From Entonaema liquescens (lineage: Eukaryota > Ascomycota > Sordariomycetes > Xylariales > Xylariaceae), in contig CADCSX010000003.1 of the NCBI GenBank assembly GCA_902805475.1, positions 558,001 to 622,000 of the forward strand: DNA of 64,000 bases, read 5' to 3'. The translations under genes and the position numbers were made by a program. Positions 36,025 to 47,064 of this stretch are shown here, in pieces. The notes under the pieces were generated by a model, which saw nothing but the letters and a program-made list of their open reading frames with translations, ran no database searches and had not been told where the DNA came from. The first letter of the stretch is position 1; the number at the start of each line of letters is the position of its first letter.

Positions 36025-36272
36025 GGGGCGCTTTGAAGATTTCCAGGTTGCAAGTTGTAAAGTTGCAAAGTTGCAGGGAGAAAACGCAGGGAAGTTTGGT
36101 TTGTACTTACTGTGTTTGGTATTGAACTGGGGGGACTAAACAAGCCAAGGTAAGTGCCTTACGTATTTTGGATTGTACAGACTTTTTTTTTCTTCTTCTT
36201 TTTTCTTTTTGCGACTTCCATCCGTTTGTAAGGTGCTATGCTAGATTTTTAGGACGTACAGTAGAAGAACAT

Positions 36273-36307
36273 GGACTTGGGACTTGGGACTTGGGACTTG
36301 GGACTTG
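36273..36307. repeat. Heptanucleotide tandem repeat (GGACTTG)n
   Basis: Five uninterrupted units of GGACTTG in the intergenic region upstream of the JmjC gene. Confidence 0.9.
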
Positions 36308-37629
36308 GAACTTTGAGAGGCGCGCACCGGCGGGGCGGATTAGCGGGACTCGCGGACGGCCGGGTAGAGATCCTATTCATTGGTTATCCTGGAAAACGTC
36401 GCCTGTAGCCCCTCCAAAGCAAGCCCCTCACAGGTACTAAGGTACAACCCATTGTACCTAACTCCAGCGTGTACCTCTTAACTGATCTTTTCCTCATCTT
36501 TCCCTTCCTCTTTCCCCCTACAAGGCCTACCAGGTACCTAAAATGCCACCTCCACCTTTACCCCTCATAGGTACAATTTCTTCCATATTCGGTCGAAGAT
36601 GGGCAACTTGGGCTTTCGTCCTTGATTTTTTTCATCTTTTTTCTTTTTCCCACCAAAACGGGTCCCGACTTAAACAAAACGCCTCCCAATATTAGGCAGC
36701 GTGCCGTATCGAGACATTTCCCGCAAAGAAAAAAAATACCTAAAATAATCACTCGTGAATAATCATTAGTAGTAAAAAGAAAACCAACTATCGATTATAC
36801 CAAGGTAACTGAATTCCAGCTATAGCTGCAGCTGGAAGCTGTTGGATGCATATCATCGTGACGCTAAGAAGCTTATTGACCGAGGTATTAGAAGGACGGA
36901 AGGAAATGCAAAGCAGCTCTAGCAAGGTAGGATCGTGAAGAAACAAGCATACAATAAGTTAAGATATATGTATGGTGGACGTCGCAACGGGGGGACCTAG
37001 TGTAAGGAAAACCACAGAGCTGGGCTTCTTCCCCCCTATATATATTTATATTTATAAAATTTCTGTCACTTGTCATCGACCCATGCTGCGCGCGAGGGTA
37101 ACTGACCGCTTATATTACTACCTAATAAGAAAATCAACTCCATCCTAATGACGACCAGCGGTCGCCGGGCGGGGTTCGTCGAGTGAGAATCAGCTCACTT
37201 TCTCTCACGATACCTTCGATTGGCGTGCCGTTATTGGTGCGTCATGGGCAGATTAGGCAAGGGTTGCTAATTAGATCTCCCCCAAACCAGATTCCCGGGA
37301 GCTGCTAATCAAAGATCATAACCCGTAAACGTACACTAGGACCAAAAAAAGATAAGAGAGACAAGAGGAGAAGAGAGAGAAACTTTCTATAGGGCTGGGT
37401 TTCATTACCTATCTCCTACAGCAGCATTGCGTACACGGTACCGCCAGATGCACCCTTCCAGCCTTACCCGCACATACCTAAGGTAGGTATCATATCACTC
37501 TGTCACCCTTACATGCCCAACATACTTTCTCCTCTGAGGAGAAACGTATGGTCAAGTCCCCGAATAACGGACACTACTGCAGCATAATCCCAAAACATTA
37601 GAGCCGACCCATCCGGAAACAAAAAAAAG

Positions 37630-38758
37630 ATGGAGAAAGGTGAAGATCTGAGCGATGACCCCATCGCGGAGCTCATTACTAGCTTCAACGAGCTCAACGC
37701 CAGCGTAGTCGAAGAGCTAGAGGAGGAGCCGAGTCCACTCGAGTTCATGAGGTACATAGCGCGGAATACCCCCTTCGTCGTACGCGGCGGAGCCTCCGAC
37801 TGGCCGGCCGTACGACAGTGGACTGCATCGTATCTCCGGGAATCACTGGCCGGTCATCACGTCAACGTCGCTGTAACACCGTTTGGGAACGCCGATGCCC
37901 CCACCGATAAACATGGCCAGCTAGTATTTGCTAAGCCGCATGAGGAAGAGCAACCCTTTAGCTCGTTCCTTGACTATTTGACATCTCAAGAGCTATCTTC
38001 TTCCTACTCCTCCTCACCTGAGAGTAGAGGCGAAGTTCGATATGCTCAGACTCAAAACGACAATCTACGCAACGAGTACTCCTCCCTCTACTCCCAAGTG
38101 CCCCCTTCCATCCCCTTCGCACGCATCGCTTTGCAAAAGGACCCCGATGCCGTGAACCTATGGATCGGTTCGTCCGCCTCGGTGACCGCGTTGCATCGCG
38201 ATAATTATGAGAACGTGTACGTACAAGTCGCCGGGCGCAAGCACTTCGTCCTGCTGCCCGCGTTATGCCAACCGTGCGTCAACGAGCAGGAGCTCGAGCC
38301 CGCATCCTACGTGCGGGAAGCTGGAGGAGAGCTCCATTTACAAAGCGAAGATGGCGATAAAGTGCCCTTTGCAATTTGGGATCCTGATCACCCGAGTCTC
38401 CGGAGTACCAAATATTCACATCTAGCGCGACCCCTGAGAGTTACGCTGGAACCGGGTGATATGTTGTATCTACCAGCTATGTGGTGAGTGCAAGCGTCAG
38501 CATATGGCACCCTCGTATATCTTGAATGGGCATTGGAGCATTTATGACCTATCATTTAGGTACCACAAAGTCTCGCAATCTTGTTCTGAAGAAGGTATCT
38601 GCGTCGCCGTCAACTACTGGTAAGACTTTGCGTTGTTTCGATATATTTCCCTTAAATACCTACTCACCCACGCTTATAGGTATGACATGGAGTTCAGCGG
38701 ATCTCTCTATTCTCTAGTATCGTTAGTCCGGACCCTTGGTAATCAAGTAACAAAATAG
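37630..38758 (+). CDS. JmjC-domain hydroxylase, JMJD7-like
   Basis: Exons 37630-38483, 38560-38619 and 38680-38758 (330 residues). This is a small Fe(II)/2-oxoglutarate JmjC enzyme of the JMJD7/cupin_8 type. The N-terminal motif PFVVRGGASDWPA, the iron-binding HRDNYENVY (His and Asp), GDMLYLPAMWYHKVSQ (second His) and a C-terminal VNYWYDMEF are all present. Metazoan JMJD7 is a lysyl hydroxylase of translation-factor GTPases of the DRG family. The fungal substrate is not established. Length agrees with the family. No signal peptide, so cytosolic or nuclear. The gene is convergent with the kinesin gene, ends about 280 bp apart. Start is the first ATG after a short A-rich leader. Confidence 0.88.
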
Positions 38759-39037
38759 TCATACTGCAACAACTACAAAAGAGCATAAAACCAACCTCCT
38801 GGCCATAATATCTTGAATTCGTAAGTTTATCTGACTAACTCATTCTGAATTCCTAAATCTACAGTACTCATCACTAGAGCTGGGCATTGAATCCCCTATT
38901 AAGTAACCTCCAGCGGCTTGACTTAACTCTTTACCGATATTCATCCAGCCTGATACTCCAAACACCTTGCCATTCGGTAAGATCAAGAGACTAATTCTCC
39001 GTAGACCAGCCACATAGAACATAAACTCGTCCAACCC

Positions 39038-40962
39038 TCAAACATTTACATTCACACCGAATGGGTGCATTGCCTCCTCGTCGAGGAACCTTCCCTTGTC
39101 ATCGCCGATCTTCCTTCTGAATAGTGCCAAGTCTTCCAGGAGATCGTGCATATAGTCCTGAACATCGTTCGCCTTTTCCTCGTACACATCCGATCCGTAT
39201 CCGTCATCTTCGCCGTAATATGCCTCGTCAACAGGGCTCTCCCGGCCCTTCTCCGCGTTCTCCTTCTCCGCGCCTTCTTTTTCGTCTTTAACCACCACCT
39301 CCGGAATAGGGTTCTTAAGACTATCGAGCGCAAGTTTGAGATGCAGTCTTAAAGCCTCATTCTCCGTCTGCAGGCTACGGATCTTTCCTTCAGACACAAG
39401 ACTGCGCTCCTCCATCATGCGCTGCATGGCCGCGACGCGGTTCTGGTACTCCTCCAGACGCTCCTCGCTCTCTTTAACGTCCTTCTCACGGCGCCGCGAG
39501 TCGGATACCGATAGCTGCAATACTCGGATTTCTTCGGCCATGGCTGCAATCTGCGCGTCCCGCTCCGCAGAACTGATATGGTCTTGGTTGACCACGGCGC
39601 GAGTACGGATTCTCTTCGCTTGGTCTGCATATCGCAAAGTGGATAGAGTTTCCTCGTAGTCGGATGGCGCGATACATGCGATCATCGCCGTCTTGCTGTT
39701 GCCTCCAAGAGAATCCTTCAGTAGCCACGTTAGGATGGAGTCCCGGTACGGCACGATGTCCCTGTGCCGCTTACCAGGACGCTGCGCCTTCGGGTCGGCG
39801 AGCGCTGCTATCACTCGTCCCAGAGTCGTAAGCGATTTGTTGATGTTGCTACCCTCGCGTAGTCGTGCACCCGTTGCCTCGGTAGATTTAGCCCGCTCAC
39901 TGCCCGCCAGATCTACGAGTCGGATTCGCGAGCTGCGCTCGGTGGTTTCATCGGTCTCCATATCGTGGTGGATCTGCTTCAACATGATGGTAAACACAGC
40001 GTGGCTTCGACTACTTGTATCGTTCATCTTGGTGCTTGCCGTCGTGCGGCTTGCGTCTCCGGCCTTCATGTACCGGAGGATCTCATTTAGGCTTCGTACC
40101 GGCACCTCGGTCAAATCTTTCACATACGGACCTTCGGTTGGTGACTCGCGGATTTTCAGGTAGTAAGGAGGCTGGTTGGGTATCACGGGAACAAGCAAAT
40201 CTCGGACATGCTCGTTGTATACTTCGAAGTAAGAGGCTCGTACGTGGTACGAAATATTGGGCGTTTCCTCCTGCGCAGCCTCAATGCGCTGGAACAAGTC
40301 TTCACATGTGCGCGGGATAAGTCCTGGTTGGTCCGGCGTACCCATCATGGTATAAGACTTCCCAGAGCCGGTTTGGCCATAGGCGAAAATGCAAGTATGG
40401 TAACCCTCAAAGTTGTGGTCGAGGAATTCCTCGCCTAAACAATTGTATACATCTTCTTGGTGTGCGTAATGTCTATCCCTAGTGTTATGACTCCAGAAGG
40501 AATTGTCGAATATGAATGACTTCTCCTCAATCACCTTACGAGCCTTTGCTCTAGCATTCGCCGGGTCGTTATCGTCTGGCACATGAAGTGTGGTCATCTG
40601 AGTACGAGGGTCCATGCTAATCAAGCATTCTGCACCCCTCTCGATCTCTATAATAGAAGTTAATGATCATTCAATTTAATCCATCTCATCTCATCTCATG
40701 AATAATAACACATACCTCTGGGAAGAAACGCCCGGACCCTCACGACAACCCTCACATTACCTCCCGAATCCATTCTCATTTGGGGTGGTAGTACGCCATC
40801 TCGAGCACGCAGAGATGGCGTCGAAGCAGATGAATGCATGGCCCTCATATTTAACGATGGCATAAGACGCGATTCTAGCATTCCATTCAATGTTGTACAG
40901 ATGTCGTTGATGAGCTCGTTAGTGCGTAGCTGATATGGATATGGAATGCCGTAGACAGGCAT
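39038..40962 (-). CDS. Kinesin-3-type motor protein, short form without PH tail
   Basis: Exons 40962-40716 and 40647-39038 encode 618 residues. The motor domain is complete: P-loop AYGQTGSGKSYTMMG, switch I NDTSSRSHAVF, switch II LVDLAGSERAKS, and the neck-linker approach LRYADQAKRIR. The Unc104/KIF1-like variants INKSLTTLGRVI and DSILTWLLKDSLGGNSKT are also present. After the motor there is a coiled coil (about residues 440-510) and an acidic tail, but no FHA or PH domain. Short, PH-less kinesin-3 motors exist in filamentous fungi (for example Neurospora Kin3) and move cargo along microtubules. An N-terminal extension of about 70 residues precedes VRVVVRVRAFLPR. Start is the first ATG of that extension. 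Another ATG further in could also be used. Confidence 0.88.
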
Positions 40963-41511
40963 CTGGAGAATGGGGAAGTGGACCGGGGGGGTCTCTTTAT
41001 TTACTTGGGATTGTCGCAGGGGTGGCCGGTTGCCAGAGCAGCGACGCGGTGGAGCCAGTGATGACTGCCCCGCGATGTGATTGTGACGTCTTGGCTCGTG
41101 CCTACCACCTTGTTTCTTGTCGGTAAGATGTAAGAGGGGCCATCAACCCAGAAAATATCTTGTGATATTTGTGCCTCAAATAACATTCTTTATTTTTCAA
41201 TAGTGTAACAAGATTAAAGGGTGCGTCTCAGGTGCCTTATAATGTTATGAAATTATTACACATGATGCAAACATATAAATGTAGAAAAGTGTAAAAAGTG
41301 CACATATTGAAGTAAAGTAATTTACTTGATGTACCTAGGTATCCTCTATTAAAATGCATTCACACCTTGGTGCTTTGCTTTAGGTGCCTACCTACGTAGG
41401 TAGTCTTCCCTCTATCTTCCAGTAACTGAGAAACCGACGCATGCTATAAAATACCTTCGATGCACCCAGGCTACGACCTAACCCTGGTACTAGAACCCCA
41501 TGGCAACAAGC
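40963..41511. other. Intergenic between two minus-strand genes
   Basis: No gene seen. AT-leaning, with a cluster of CTACCTACGTAGGTAG-type palindromes near 41385-41405. It contains the kinesin promoter. Confidence 0.5.
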
Positions 41512-43326
41512 CTACTTTCTGGCAAGGCCCTTCCCTAATAGCTCACTCCCTACCTCAGTAATAAGAGGTTCTTTCGGGAAGAGTTTCTTCTTTCCTAAAA
41601 TGGTGCCTTCTGCATCCATAGTTTTTAGGCAGTTCGTTAGGTCTCCTTCCAAAGGCGCACAGTAAACTAAAAACCCGAGTGCTAATAGCATGCCATGTAA
41701 TGCTTCATTAGAAGACTCTTCTTGAGATATGGCTTCCAACACAGATGCGGCGAGTTCTACCTGGTCATCCTCGGGCAGGACATCTCCTGAGTCCCGCCTC
41801 ATCTGGTAATTCGCGATAGCTACATTGAACAGCAGTGATGCTGCTACAACTCGAATGTTGTCACGACTGTCGTCCAGGAAGCTTGATGAAATAAGCTGCG
41901 TGATGTGACTTCGTAACGTTTCTTGTCCAAGGATCTGTTCAGCATACAGGTGGCTCGAGAACAGATTGCAAGCCATCTGTAAAGTGACGAGCCTTAGCGC
42001 ATAAGGACAATCGTTCGATTTATTTACAGCACCAAGAATAGCGATAACTGTTTTCTGATCGTGCTCTTCCGCGAAATATCCACTAAGTCGTTCATCAACA
42101 AGGGCACAGCGGAAGAGGTCTACAACTGTAAATAAGACTTCCTTAGGCAAAGATTCCATCGCAGAGCATATGAATTGAGAGAAGGCGGGTAAGTCTGGTA
42201 GCGGAGCTTCCGCAGGACCTTCCGATGCCCTGGTCTCGATGAAATTCTTTACACCCTGAACGGATGGATCCTCAGCTTGTGACCCTAACTTGGACAATAA
42301 CTTAGAAATCGGCGGAACCTTTTCGTATAGTACGGGTTTGAACTCGGTATTCTCAAAACGGGGTAACCGAAGCATCCGATGCGGATGACTTGGCCCCGCC
42401 ATTTGGATGAGTAGTTCGACAGTACTCTTCAGGCGAGCAGCATCGGCACCCATCCATCGCTCGCCTTCTTTACCGTGGACAAACGTAAGGAACGTAGGAG
42501 TTGCCCTGATAGAATACCTCTGGGCAACATCAAAAGCTCGAGATATATCAACTTTCACTAATGCGACTTTACCTCCATGCTCTGCTCCTAAACCGTCATA
42601 GAGAGGATAAAGTGCTCTGCATGGACCACAGGTTGCCGAAGTAAAGAAAACGATGGCACATGATTTCTCAGCTCTTTGTAGCACATCATCGAACTCTCGG
42701 AGATTAGTAACGTTTATTACGCTTGGACGTTGGGAGTGCGCTGTTGAGCCAGCGCCGTTTGCAACACCGTTCGTAGCTCCGTTTGTGTGTGGTTGAACAT
42801 TATCCTGGATGCCGAGTAATCCGCCTTGCTGAGCTTTCCTTTGCTCAACCATCTGCGCGAGTTGAGGTTGCAACATTCTACCAAAAGGCGAATCAAGCAC
42901 AGCTTGTGGCATATTTGCTATGTGACTTGGTATCCCTTTTCCTAAAAGAAACATGGCGAAGTCATTGCTGAAATTGTTGCAGTTGTGTCGAAACAGATCA
43001 TAGGCCTAATTAGTTAGCATATAATACTCATCGGATTTGTCTTTTAAGCTTACTTCTGGCGTATATATATGTTTAAGCGAATCGAGATACTCGAGGATCA
43101 CCTCCATAGGGAGCTCGGTCTTTCCAAGATGGATTCGTTCTAAAGGTTGCCCTAGATGAGAGGATCCGGGCCGAATCACATTTATACCGCTATCATAAAC
43201 ATATTCCTTGTTGTCCAACTCGATTGAAGTGTGATAAATAGCATCGAGTTGAAAACCCAGCAGTCCAAGAGACATCTGCTTGGCTAGACCGTTTGATAAG
43301 TCGTACACCAGAAGATGGACGTCCAT
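41512..43326 (-). CDS. PPPDE peptidase-thioredoxin-PUL domain protein
   Basis: Exons 43326-43054 and 43005-41512 (588 residues, phase-0 intron with GTAAGC donor). Three domains follow one another. Residues about 1-125 are a PPPDE (DeSI-type) thiol isopeptidase fold with the His in AIYHTSIE and the catalytic Cys in RHNCNNFSNDF. Residues about 185-300 are a thioredoxin domain with TCGPC as its redox motif. Residues about 310-588 are a PUL domain, an armadillo-like helical repeat that binds Cdc48/p97 in other proteins. The combination is conserved in fungi and points to ubiquitin/SUMO-linked proteostasis in cytosol or nucleus. The cofactor and substrate are not known. Start is the ATG of the MDVHLLVYDLSNG strand. 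The next feature upstream, beyond about 280 bp, is the AT-degraded element. Confidence 0.88.
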
Positions 43327-43610
43327 TGTGGAAGTTTGTAGTAACGGCTCGCTTTTATAATCGTTATCGCCGATGTAATTATTTACAAGTTTACCTTTTC
43401 TTTTCAGCGTCTATAAAATTGAACGGAACGCTTATATCAGGAGATAAAGAAAATAAGGAGAAAATGACTTTAAAATGACTGCTTGTATTACGAGTAATTT
43501 AGTTGGGTTGAAGTGAGAGTTGAATCCGATTGAACGATTATAGGTATGTAACCGGAGGCAACGGTAAGTACGTCAACTCGATGTTAAACAAACTGCGTTA
43601 TAGTACCTTA

Positions 43611-44333
43611 GCGCGCGGGGGGGGGTATTTGAAAATGCTTACAGCGATAATATTGACTTTGAAAATTCTTATATAAAAATATTAAAAAATAAATTGATTT
43701 TAATTTTTAAAAATCATTACTGTAATTAAATTAAACGTAAAAAAATATTAAAAAATAAAATTATTTCATTACGTAATTATTTTATTTTTCGAATTTTTTT
43801 TTTAAATTTTTAATATAATTTTACATATATAAATATATTAAATTAAAAATCATTTTCGAATAATCATTATTTTAAATTAAACCCCGTTTAAATAATATTT
43901 TATAATTAAATATTTTAAAAATAAAAATTATATATATTAATTTTAAATATTTTTATATAATTAATATTATTAAATAATTAATTTAACGAATTAATTATTT
44001 ATTAAATTAATTAATAAATACGTTAAATTTTTTAAAAAATTATTTTTTTTTAATAAAAATTATACGTTCGAATTTTATTTATTTCGTAATTTTCGGATTT
44101 TTATTTTATTTTATATTTATTTATATATTTATTTATATTATATATATATTATAATTTTAAAATTATTTTAATTTAAAATAATTATATATTATAAATATAT
44201 TATATATATAAATTTATATTTAATACGAAAATTATTTAATAAACGATCGTTTCATTTATATATTTATATAAATCCATTTTAATAAGTTAATATTATTGCT
44301 ATAAGTATTTTCAAATACCCCCCCCCCGCGCAG
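43611..44333. mobile_element. Short AT-degraded inverted-repeat element (MITE-like), 0.72 kb
   Basis: The ends are inverted repeats of roughly 50 bp: a GCGC step, a run of 9 or 10 G, then TATTTGAAAAT(G/A)CTTA(C/T)AGC(G/A)ATAATATT(G/A)ACTT. All single-base differences after the G run are transitions. TA flanks both ends (43609-43610, 44334-44335), which suggests a Tc1/mariner-type non-autonomous element. The flanking sequence GTACCTTA is also palindromic, so the exact border is uncertain. The interior is almost pure A+T with remaining C mainly in CpG, like the element at 10.5 kb. No coding capacity. Confidence 0.7.
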
Positions 44334-44335
44334 TA

Positions 44336-44965
44336 AGGTACCTTCTAACAACAAAATGTACTTAAAGAGGGTACTTTTACTGGTAGGGGTTTTAAATTGC
44401 GGCTGACTCTCCCATTCCGGTCGATGCTAAGTACTTTTCGGTACTCATGTGTGGCGGTGGAAAGTCGAGGCTTGAAGATGCCAAGATCTGCCAGGGCTGC
44501 TAGGGTATGGGGTTACGTACAAAGATGACAGGGATATGAAGTAACTAATCCAACCAAGTCACTAGAAATACGCCGCTGGAGTCGCGACGTGCCTTGGAGT
44601 GCCAACTAAATCCAAGCAGCCAAGTTGTCTTCAGGGGGTGATCGATAAGGGAAGGGGAACATTAAAAAAAAAAAAAAAAAACCGTTGAAATTGGAAAAAT
44701 ATTCGAGATTGCCATTTTGCCATCTGGACAAGTTGCGCTGCCTCGTGTCCGCCCCCCTTTTCCACATTATCCTATTTAACGACTTCTCATATCCGGCATT
44801 GATCCTCGCACCCGTCCGGTTTAGACTTTTTACATGTCAAGCTGATCCCTCGTTGGCCTTTTTTCTAAGTTTTCTTTTTTGATTTTTTTTTACCTTTTTC
44901 TTTCACTCTTTCAGTAACCAGTTATTTCCCCGACCTTCTTGGGGATGCATCGCATGTAAAAGGTT
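44336..44965. other. Promoter and leader region of GDA1
   Basis: No gene seen. It contains an A18-like run at about 44664-44682 and a T/C-rich stretch (44860-44930) just before the ATG, typical of fungal leaders. Confidence 0.5.
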
Positions 44966-46735
44966 ATGAGGAGAACATCAGTTTCATTGCCTACGAAGCA
45001 AATCAGACACGACCCTCACGAAAAACCTGCACGTTACGACTCGGGCCACCGAGAACCCGGCATCGTGGAGAAAATACAGACGACCATGAACCAGGCCCAA
45101 AAGACGCGATGGCTGAAGACCACGGCCATTGTGGTCTTCTTGGTGTTCCTATTCTACTACATTTCACCAAGGGGTGTAGAAGTATATAAGGGCGGTATGT
45201 TTAACTACCCTATAACCGAAACTTATAGTTTCCTTCGAAATAGCAATCTAACTAAACTTATATAGTATCGAACTCTGGCGGCCAGGTGCCGTCCGATTCA
45301 TCATACGGGACCTCGAAATGTACGAAATCGTTTTCTAAGGATAAGCCGATCATACAATATGTTCTCATGATTGACGCCGGTAGCACTGGATCTCGTATCC
45401 ACGTGTACAAGTTCAACAACTGCGGCCCGACCCCTGAGTTGGAAAAGGAAGAGTTCAAGATGACTGAGAAGAGCGTTGGCGGTCTGAGCAAGTATAAGGA
45501 CGACCCTGTTGCCGCTGCGAAGACCCTGGATAGCCTCATGGAGGTCGCAATGCAAACCGTTCCCGATAAATTGAAAGGTTGCAGTCCAGTTGCCGTAAAG
45601 GCTACCGCAGGTCTGCGAATGATCGGTCAGGAGGCTAGTGCGCGAATCCTGGAGACCGTCCGAGACCACCTTGAGAAGGACTACCCTTTCCCTGTCGTCT
45701 CCAAGGAGGAGAATGGCGTTGCGATTATGGACGGTTCTGACGAGGGTGTATACGCCTGGATTACCACCAACTACCTTCTAGGCAAGATTGGTGGTCCTGA
45801 CCAGAGCCCAACTGCCGCTATTTTTGATCTCGGTGGTGGTTCAACGCAGATTGTCTTCGAGCCTACGTTTAAGGGACTTGCTAATGGCGGCATGCCCGAG
45901 AAGCTGGCTGAAGGCGACCACAAATACGAGCTTTCCTTCGGTGGACGAAACTTCGAACTGTACCAGCACTCTCACCTTGGATACGGATTGATGGCCGCTC
46001 GTAATTCCATCCACTTAAACTTGCTACACGATATCTACCAGAAGGAGAAGAGCAAGTCCTTCTTAGAGAAACCCATCCTCAACCACCCTTGTATCAATGC
46101 GGGTCAGACCGACAAGATTACGGTTAAACTTGGCGACGACAGCCCCCTGGGTACTGGCGAGCTGGAGCTTAACGTGACCGGTCCCATGAACCCTGCCCCG
46201 GCCCAGTGCCGCGCACTAGCTGAGAGGATTCTGTACAAGGACGCCGAGTGCAAACTCGCTCCTTGCTCCTTCAACGGTGTTCACCAACCCCCCCTAGCTA
46301 AGACTTTCGCTAAGGAGGATGTCTACATTTTCTCCTTCTTCTACGACCGTACCAAGCCTCTAGGAATGCCCGACTCGTTCACCCTCCGGGAACTGCACGA
46401 CCTCACTAACGCTGTGTGCGGTGGCGAGGACTCGTGGGGTGCGTTCACCAATATCCCAGAGGCCCTAGAAGAGCTACGTGACCGTGGCGAGTACTGTTTG
46501 GACCTCAATTTCATGATGGGACTGCTTCATACTGGCTACGAAATGCCTATTGACCGGGAGGTCAAGATCGCCAAGAAGATCAAGGGCAACGAGTTGGGCT
46601 GGTGTCTAGGAGCCAGGTAAGCTTACTACACCGATCATTTTTTTTTTGGTTCTATAAAAACTAACATGTCTCTTTAGTCTGCCCTTATTGGCGAAGAACT
46701 CTGGCTGGACCTGCAAGGTCACTCAGACCTATTAA
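44966..46735 (+). CDS. GDA1: Guanosine diphosphatase (Golgi GDPase/apyrase)
   Basis: Exons 44966-45194, 45266-46616 and 46678-46735 (545 residues). It is a type II membrane protein: a short basic cytoplasmic tail, one signal-anchor helix (TTAIVVFLVFLFYYI), then a GDA1/CD39 nucleotidase domain in the Golgi lumen. Apyrase conserved regions are visible as IDAGSTGSRIHVYKF (ACR1), ATAGLRM (ACR2), DGSDEGVYAWITTNYLLG (ACR3) and FDLGGGSTQIVFEP (ACR4). The enzyme hydrolyses GDP to GMP, which drives the GDP-mannose antiporter and supports mannosylation. The tiny last exon completes SLPLLAKNSGWTCKV. Length and motifs are normal. Confidence 0.95.
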
Positions 46736-47064
46736 TCGTACTACACGCTGTCCTGGCGAGATCGGGAACGTAGGTAGCTATTAGAAAGCTTGGATAATTA
46801 ATGATGAGGAGGCACGGACACGGCGGATAAACCCAGGTAGTTGCCCTACGAGGCCGGCGTTTTTCGGATCTGGTTGTAAAAGTGGTACGAATCACGGCGC
46901 CGGCATTTCCGTCTTAGACGAAAATAAGCCCAGGGAGAGGGCGAATTGTATTGTAGGAAAGATCACGAATGAATACATCAGGACGCAACTAATGTTTAGA
47001 CCTTGTTCTCTATTATTACGTACTACCGAACTTGTGACTGTTAACCCTGGGTATCATAATCTAT
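46736..47064. other. Intergenic between convergent genes
   Basis: A stretch of 330 bp with no feature seen. It carries the 3' ends of GDA1 and of the magnesium-chelatase-like gene. Confidence 0.5.

Larger units (their letters stand above)
35291..37629. other. Intergenic between divergent SCAP and JmjC genes, 2.3 kb, tandem repeats
   Basis: No gene seen. It holds purine-rich runs (GGGAGAC near 35495-35520) and two clear short tandem repeats listed separately. T-rich and A-rich tracts occur at 36180-36210 and 36728-36740. Its right end is the promoter of the JmjC gene. Confidence 0.55.

Noticed and set aside
39052..39659. Arg/Ser-rich ORFs on both strands inside the kinesin gene
   Set aside because: Shadow frames of the kinesin coding sequence.
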